The notes beneath the pieces were generated by a model. That model was not told the DNA's origin. It did no database searches and was given only the letters and a program-made list of their open reading frames with translations. The translations under genes and the position numbers were made by a program. Source: Feifania hominis (GTDB taxonomy: Bacteria > Bacillota > Clostridia > Oscillospirales > Feifaniaceae). From it: a stretch of DNA of 64,000 nucleotides. Position 1 is the first letter of the stretch, and each line of letters begins with the position of its first letter. Below, piece after piece: positions 59,376-64,000 of this stretch. Where the stretch lies: contig NZ_JACRSP010000004.1 of NCBI RefSeq assembly GCF_014384765.1, positions 137,172 to 201,171 of the forward strand, in the 5' to 3' direction.

Positions 59376-59915
59376 ATGAACACACCCAATAAGATATCCA
59401 TTCTGCGCATCCTGATGGTGCCGGTTTTCATGATCTTTCTGATGTTTCCGTTCAACGAGTACAGCAAGCTCATTGCCGTGGCGGTCTTTGCCCTCGCCTC
59501 GCTGACTGATGGCATCGACGGCTACATCGCGCGCAAGTACAACCAGATTACAACCTTTGGCAAGTTCCTGGACCCCCTGGCCGACAAGCTGCTCATCACG
59601 GCGGCGCTCGTGTGCCTGGTGGAGCTGGGTTTTGTCAGCTCCTTTGTCGCAATGATCATCATTGCGCGCGAGTTTATCGTGACCTCGTTTCGCATTGTCG
59701 CCATCGGAGCAGGCAAGGTGATTGCGGCGGACATCTGGGGCAAATTCAAGACGACGGCGCAGATTATTGCCGTCATTGTCATTTTGCTTGAAAAGCAGTT
59801 TCTCACGACACACATTCTGGGCAACATCACCATGGGCATTGCAGTGGTGCTGACCATTTATTCGGCATACAATTACATTGCGAAAAATTGGGATCTGATC
59901 GGCGACGACCGCTGA
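59376..59915 (+). CDS. pgsA: CDP-diacylglycerol--glycerol-3-phosphate 3-phosphatidyltransferase
   Basis: Makes phosphatidylglycerol phosphate, 179 residues from the ATG at 59376 (AGAGGG upstream). The CDP-alcohol phosphotransferase signature DGIDGYIAR (45-53) with GKFLDPLADK (62-71) is intact, and there are about five membrane helices. Often found near recA/rny in Firmicutes. Followed 25 bases later by cysS. Confidence 0.95.
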   Translation: MNTPNKISILRILMVPVFMIFLMFPFNEYSKLIAVAVFALASLTDGIDGYIARKYNQITTFGKFLDPLADKLLITAALVCLVELGFVSSFVAMIIIAREFIVTSFRIVAIGAGKVIAADIWGKFKTTAQIIAVIVILLEKQFLTTHILGNITMGIAVVLTIYSAYNYIAKNWDLIGDDR

Positions 59916-59940
59916 CGGACCGGGAGGAGACAGAAACAGT

Positions 59941-61347
59941 ATGAAGCTATACAACGACCTCACGCGCAAAAAAGAGGAATTTGTCCCCGTGGAAGAGGGA
60001 AAGGTGAAGATCTACTCCTGCGGCCCCACGGTCTACAACTTTTTCCATCTGGGAAACGCGCGCCCTTTCATTCTCTTTGACACGCTGCGCCGCTATCTGC
60101 GCTACCGCGGGTATGAGGTGACTTTTGTGCAGAACTTCACCGACATTGACGACAAGATGATCAATCGCGCCAACGACGAGGGAATCACCGTCAAAGAGCT
60201 TGCGGACCGGTTCATCGCCGAGTACTACACCGATGCGCACGGCCTCGGCATCGAGGATGCGACGGTGCAGCCCAAAGCGACCGAGCACATTGACGACATT
60301 ATCGGCATTGTCAGCACACTGATTGAAAAGGGCCACGCCTACGAATCGAACGGCGACGTGTATTTCCGCACCCGGTCGTTTCGGGACTATGGCAAGCTCT
60401 CGCACATGCCCATTGAGGATCTGGAGTCGGGTGCGCGCATCGACGTCAGCGAGAGCAAGGAGGACCCGCTCGACTTCGCCCTGTGGAAAGCGGCAAAACC
60501 CGGCGAACCCTCGTGGGATTCCCCCTGGGGAAAGGGCCGCCCGGGCTGGCACATCGAGTGCTCCGCCATGGCAAACCGCTACCTCGGCAAGACCATTGAC
60601 ATCCACTGCGGCGGGCAGGATCTGACGTTCCCCCACCATGAGAACGAGATCGCCCAGAGTGAGGCGGCAAACGACGCCCCCTTTGCGAACTACTGGGTAC
60701 ACAACGCCTACATCAACATCAACAACCAGAAGATGTCAAAGTCGCTGAACAACTTCTTCACCGTGCGTGACGTCTCGAAAGAGTACGCCTATGAGGTGAT
60801 TCGTTTCTTCATGCTCTCGGCGCACTACAGAAGCCCCATCAACTACTCGGTTGAGATCCTCGAGCAGTCCAAGGCGGGTCTTGAGCGCCTGCACAACTGC
60901 CTTGCAAATCTCGACTTTCTCATGAAGTCGGCGCCGGCAGGAGAATGGACCGCGCAGGAGAGCGAGACGCTCGCGCAGTACGACGAATTCAAAACCAGGT
61001 TTGTCGAGGCGATGGACGACGATCTCAACACGGCGGATGCCGTGGCGGTGCTCTTCGATTTCGCCCGCGCGATCAACACCGAGGTGGGCGGGGACAGCGT
61101 CCACACCGGCGCGTTTCTGGCGGCAGCAAGAGATCGGTTCATGGAGCTCGCCGGGGTGCTCAACATCTGCCAGAACCGGGCGGAGCAGTCGCTTGACCAG
61201 GATGTGGAAGCGCTCATTGAGCAGCGCCAGCAGGCCAGAAAGAACCGGGACTTTGCCCTCGCCGACAAGATCCGTGACGATCTCAAGGCACAGGGGATTG
61301 TGCTCGAGGATACGCCTCAGGGCGTCAAATGGCACCGGGAATCCTGA
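59941..61347 (+). CDS. cysS: Cysteinyl-tRNA synthetase
   Basis: Class I synthetase, 468 residues. HLGN at 36-39 (HIGH motif), the zinc-binding CGPT (about 28), WHIECSAM (about 204-211), CGGQDLTFPHHENE, and KMSKS at 264-268. The C-terminal tRNA-binding DALR-like domain follows. GGGAGGAGA precedes the ATG. Confidence 0.97.
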   Translation: MKLYNDLTRKKEEFVPVEEGKVKIYSCGPTVYNFFHLGNARPFILFDTLRRYLRYRGYEVTFVQNFTDIDDKMINRANDEGITVKELADRFIAEYYTDAHGLGIEDATVQPKATEHIDDIIGIVSTLIEKGHAYESNGDVYFRTRSFRDYGKLSHMPIEDLESGARIDVSESKEDPLDFALWKAAKPGEPSWDSPWGKGRPGWHIECSAMANRYLGKTIDIHCGGQDLTFPHHENEIAQSEAANDAPFANYWVHNAYININNQKMSKSLNNFFTVRDVSKEYAYEVIRFFMLSAHYRSPINYSVEILEQSKAGLERLHNCLANLDFLMKSAPAGEWTAQESETLAQYDEFKTRFVEAMDDDLNTADAVAVLFDFARAINTEVGGDSVHTGAFLAAARDRFMELAGVLNICQNRAEQSLDQDVEALIEQRQQARKNRDFALADKIRDDLKAQGIVLEDTPQGVKWHRES

Positions 61348-61358
61348 TGGTAAATGAG

Positions 61359-61390
61359 AAAAGCGAACCGTGAAAACGGTTCGCTTTTTT
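61359..61390. terminator. Terminator between cysS and the acetyltransferase
   Basis: Stem AAGCGAACCGT / ACGGTTCGCTT (61361-61371 with 61376-61386), loop GAAA, then TTTTTT; the minus strand also has TTTTCTC, so it may serve both genes. Confidence 0.85.
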
Positions 61391-61392
61391 GT

Positions 61393-62049
61393 CTATCGGG
61401 GTCTTCGGCGCTGCACGAGCTCACGAAAGCGCCGCTGGGAATCGGAGTTGTCCTCGAGCGCTGTTCGCGGCGCAAAAGAACGGTCGAAAGCGAGGGCCTC
61501 TTTCTCATCCAGCTCAAACACACCACTCTCGACAAACCGCCCGGAACAGCCCGCAAGCGCCCCGTCGAACAGTTCCAGCGCGAGAAGAGAGTCGGCGTAC
61601 ATGTTGTCGGCCGTGCCGATTTGGTGGTGCTCCGCGGGAGCAAAGCCCAGCCTGCCGTAAAACAGGGGGTCGCCGTAGATCAGAATGGCGCGGTGACCGA
61701 GATCACGGGCGAGTTTGACCGTGTGCTCAATCAGGGCAGATCCCACGCCGTGCCTCTGGTGCGCGGGAGCGACGCTCAGCGGCCCGAAGCAGAGAACCGG
61801 AATCCTGCGCCCGTCGTCGCAGCAGACGGAGGCCTTTGAGTAGAAAATACTGCCGATGATTTCGCCGTCCAGAGTGGCGACATAGTCGAGCAGCGCCACG
61901 AAGTCGGGACTGTCGCGCAGGATGTGCGCCAGATAGTGCTCGCAGCAGCCCGGCGAGAAGTGGTTCCAGAAAGCTTCCCGTGTCAGTTCTTCAACCGCGC
62001 GGTAATCGCACGGCGTCTCGCGCCGCAAGACAAGGTGGTTTTGTTGCAT
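61393..62049 (-). CDS. GNAT N-acetyltransferase (YhbS-like)
   Basis: 218 residues from the ATG at 62049; an ATG at 62064 lacks an SD. LRRETPCDYRAVEELTREAFW starts the domain, then FGPLSVAPAHQRHGVGSALIEH (acetyl-CoA loop QRHGVG) and the FYGRLGFAPAEHHQI segment. The C-terminal part resembles the YhbS group, often found as small-molecule or toxin-type acetylases. Substrate unknown. Confidence 0.86.
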   Translation of the reverse strand: MQQNHLVLRRETPCDYRAVEELTREAFWNHFSPGCCEHYLAHILRDSPDFVALLDYVATLDGEIIGSIFYSKASVCCDDGRRIPVLCFGPLSVAPAHQRHGVGSALIEHTVKLARDLGHRAILIYGDPLFYGRLGFAPAEHHQIGTADNMYADSLLALELFDGALAGCSGRFVESGVFELDEKEALAFDRSFAPRTALEDNSDSQRRFRELVQRRRPR

Positions 62050-62097
62050 ACTTTTCTTTCCCATCGTCGTAATGTTGTGATTTGGTCAAAACACGAT

Positions 62098-62120
62098 GCA
62101 GGGGGCCATCGGCCCCCTGC
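62098..62120 (-). terminator. Terminator after the TPR/propeller gene
   Basis: Perfect 10-bp stem GCAGGGGGCC / GGCCCCCTGC, 3-base loop, with a weak TTTTG on the minus strand. Confidence 0.65.
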
Positions 62121-62127
62121 GCTGGTG

Positions 62128-63723
62128 TCAGTCAAGTTTGGTGCGGCCTGTGCCGTCGAGAGAGATGCGGTAGAGGTTTGAGGAATCGCTGTAATTGGTA
62201 TAGTAGAGATACTCCCCCGAGATACTGAATTTGCCGCCGTCGTCACTCGTCAGGCGAACGGTATCGCCTCCGGTCAAATCGGTTCGGAAGATTCCCTTGT
62301 CGGAAGAGCCGCGGTAGTAGATGCTGCCGTCGTATACGTTGAATTCCGACACGGCGACGGTGGTGACAGGGGAGCGGACATTGCCGTCAAAGCTCACCGA
62401 GTAAATTTTGCCGCCGTCGCTGAGGTTGATGTAGTAGATCTTGTCGCCGTAGTAGTTGATGCAGCTGGCGCGATCTTCAAGAAGCGCGCGCTTGTTGCTG
62501 CCATCGGCCAGAACACTGTAGAGCGCGTCGGAGGCGGTGTCATTCTTGTAGAAGACGGTACCGTTGACCACGTTGAACTGTGTGACCTTATCGGTTACAA
62601 TGAGCTTTTTGTCAGACCCATCGGCTTTGACCGAGTAGAGGTTGCTGTTGTCGCTCTTGTTCTGGTAGAAGATGGTTCCGTTTGCCATCTGCATCATCCC
62701 TGCGGCGTCGGGGCAGACACGCTTGAGCTGCGAACCGTCGGTGTTGATGCGGTAAATAGCGTTGCCGTCACTGGCGTTGACAAAGTAGAGCTGCCCCTTA
62801 TACTCGCTGAGATAGTAGGCCTCCTCGCTGCTGACAAGCTCGCTCGTCCCGTCCTCGCCGAGCCGGTAGATGCTGTGGGAGTTTTTGGCGCTGCTGTAGT
62901 AGGTCACGCCGTCCACGACCACGCTTGCACCGCCGCCCACTGTGTTGTTGCCGGTTGCGGCGACGACGCTTGTGTCAGTCTTGATGTTTGACACGTCGCC
63001 CACCTGGTAGATATGCTCCACCGTGTGGCTCACATTGCCGGCCGAGTCGATGCGCATGATCTTGAGTGTTGTCAGCCCCTTGCCGATTTTAATGGCCTTG
63101 CCGTCGTAGAGCTTGGCGGTCTTGGCGGAGGAAGAGGGGTTTGAACCGTCCGTGGTGTAGTAGACGGTGTCACCCTCGGCGAAGTTTGTCACACTCACGC
63201 TCAGCGGCTGCTCGTATTCTCCGCCGGGCGAGGAGAGCTCGGGCACCGGGACATTTTTCATCTGCGCTCTGATCTCGGCGAGCTGGTCGGCATAGGTGGA
63301 ATCACCGAAGATTTGAATGGCGAGATTGAGAAGACTGATCTGTTTCTCCGCCGTGGCGCCTGACTCCTTATAATATCCCAGAAGCCGGTCGTAGACAGCG
63401 GGAGTGCGAAGCCGCTTTTCCGTGTAGCTCTCAAGTATGGAAATGGCGTCGTCCATCCGGCCGAGGCTGTAGCAGGTCTCAGCTGCGAGCAGATAGGCCT
63501 CGGCGTTGGTGGGCGAGGCTTTGATCGCTTTCTCAAAATGCTTGAGAGCCCCCTCGAGATCGTTCTCGGCCAATTTGTCGTTGCCCCGTGAAAGCTGTTC
63601 CTGGTAGCCGCCGTCAAAGCCGCTGAGCGACAGATAGACAAACACGCCGCCGAAGCAGATCAGGATTGCCAGCAGCCACGCGAAGAGCTTGATGAGCTTG
63701 CGGTGATAGATGATTCTGTTCAT
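62128..63723 (-). CDS. Membrane-anchored TPR/chitobiase-type/DUF5050 beta-propeller protein
   Basis: 531 residues of unknown function. A signal-anchor helix (about 11-32) is followed by TPR repeats (about 40-145), a short Ig-like domain of the CHB_HEX_C type (about 160-225; GDTVYYTTDGSNPSS and KTLKIMRIDSAGN-like pattern), a Gly/Val linker, and then six or so beta-propeller blades of DUF5050 kind (about 250-531), seen as repeats of YYxNxSDxxxxYSVxxDGS. The start is fixed by an in-frame stop just upstream; the SD AAGGAGAGG is rather far (13 bases). Probably an outer-surface sensor or scaffold, by inference. Confidence 0.82.
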   Translation of the reverse strand: MNRIIYHRKLIKLFAWLLAILICFGGVFVYLSLSGFDGGYQEQLSRGNDKLAENDLEGALKHFEKAIKASPTNAEAYLLAAETCYSLGRMDDAISILESYTEKRLRTPAVYDRLLGYYKESGATAEKQISLLNLAIQIFGDSTYADQLAEIRAQMKNVPVPELSSPGGEYEQPLSVSVTNFAEGDTVYYTTDGSNPSSSAKTAKLYDGKAIKIGKGLTTLKIMRIDSAGNVSHTVEHIYQVGDVSNIKTDTSVVAATGNNTVGGGASVVVDGVTYYSSAKNSHSIYRLGEDGTSELVSSEEAYYLSEYKGQLYFVNASDGNAIYRINTDGSQLKRVCPDAAGMMQMANGTIFYQNKSDNSNLYSVKADGSDKKLIVTDKVTQFNVVNGTVFYKNDTASDALYSVLADGSNKRALLEDRASCINYYGDKIYYINLSDGGKIYSVSFDGNVRSPVTTVAVSEFNVYDGSIYYRGSSDKGIFRTDLTGGDTVRLTSDDGGKFSISGEYLYYTNYSDSSNLYRISLDGTGRTKLD

Positions 63724-63804
63724 GTGTTACAGACATCCTCTCCTTATTATATAAAGAAACTTGCCCCAAAACACGGCAGAGAAAATGGAAAATTCATCTT
63801 CTCT

Positions 63805-63833
63805 ATTGTATCTGTTCGGACACAAGCCGTCAA
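63805..63833 (-). promoter_or_regulatory. Promoter of the TPR/propeller gene
   Basis: On the minus strand TTGACG (63828-63833) and TACAAT (63805-63810), 17-base spacing, about 80 bases before the start. Confidence 0.65.
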
Positions 63834-63891
63834 TAGAAATGACCTTTCGACGGCCGACGCATAATTTGTAAAAATTATGTCAAAAATGAGC

Positions 63892-63921
63892 TTGACAGTG
63901 GGGGTATGGAGATGGTATTAT
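63892..63921 (+). promoter_or_regulatory. Promoter reading out of the window
   Basis: TTGACA (63892-63897) and TATTAT (63916-63921), 18-base spacing. A further TTGACA at 63976 and an AGAGGG-ATTTGGAA-GTG near the end could mark another start signal or the beginning of the next gene; it is cut by the edge. Confidence 0.6.
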
Positions 63922-64000
63922 AGGGAAGCACTCGAACGGACAGGCCCTTTTTGGAGAGGAAGAAGAAAAAAAGGGTTGACAAGAGGGATTTGGAAGTGAT

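Overview
The window looks like a chromosomal segment of a high-GC, low-mobility Clostridia genome, most likely an uncultured or gut member of the Oscillospirales (Ruminococcaceae/Oscillospiraceae-like). Three things point there. Gene order follows Bacillus/Clostridia synteny (yicC-remA-gmk-rpoZ-priA-def-fmt-rsmB-rlmN-prpC-prkC-rsgA-thiN-spoVM and rpmG-secE-nusG-rplK-rplA). Genes of endospore formers are present (a YlmC/YmxH protein, a YtvI-like permease and a 26-residue SpoVM). Promoters are of the Firmicute TTGACA-17-TATAAT type with strong AGGAGG ribosome-binding sites. I see no rRNA, tRNA, CRISPR array, phage genes or transposase.

Layout. 0-2.7 kb: a LacI-type regulator (cut by the window edge) diverges from a two-gene sugar operon, a NagB-like isomerase lacking two catalytic residues and a PfkB kinase. 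2.7-7.1 kb: ylmC, a tandem hairpin-repeat block, rlmB, and a large membrane protein that reads as a P-type ATPase relic without its phosphorylated aspartate. 7.1-10 kb: an EF-G paralogue and a DUF4830 membrane protein. 10-23.7 kb: one long housekeeping operon for RNA quality control, nucleotide metabolism, replication restart, N-terminal formylation and deformylation, rRNA modification, the PrpC/PrkC phosphosignalling pair, RsgA, ThiN, and, last, a tiny two-helix membrane ORF coupled to spoVM. 23.7-27.1 kb (minus): DUF2461, ruvX and a fused glycosyltransferase/CsaB pyruvyltransferase. 27.1-29.7 kb: rpmG-secE-nusG-rplK-rplA, with candidate L1 operators before both rplK and rplA. 29.7-33 kb (minus): DUF4177, an MFS permease, a phosphoribosyltransferase and YtvI. 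33-38 kb: an ACT protein, hom, thrB, lysC and a sugar-nucleotide epimerase. 38-42.6 kb: NhaC antiporter, MATE pump and a GH26-like lipoprotein. 42.6-45.6 kb: a copper operon (copA with a fused CopZ-like domain, then csoR). 45.6-50 kb: tandem repeats, pepD, exoA and a second pepD. 50-55 kb: acetyltransferase, a 33-residue membrane ORF, a MATE pump, nitroreductase, PAP2 phosphatase, DUF1385. 55-61.4 kb: prmC, SOS-controlled recA, recX, rimO, pgsA, cysS. 61.4-64 kb: acetyltransferase, a TPR/propeller protein, and a promoter leading out of the window.

The less ordinary content is concentrated in a few places: the degenerate P-type ATPase-like protein; the NagB-like enzyme; the copA-copZ fusion that keeps an internal ribosome-binding site; the small ORF next to spoVM; the GT4-CsaB fusion; and a composite hairpin repeat family present at three loci (about 3.2, 48.3 and 50.8 kb), with an unrelated 89-bp tandem repeat at 45.6 kb. 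No wholly new multi-gene system is obvious; most of the rest is conserved housekeeping. Functions come from recognising motifs and gene order by eye, without database searches.
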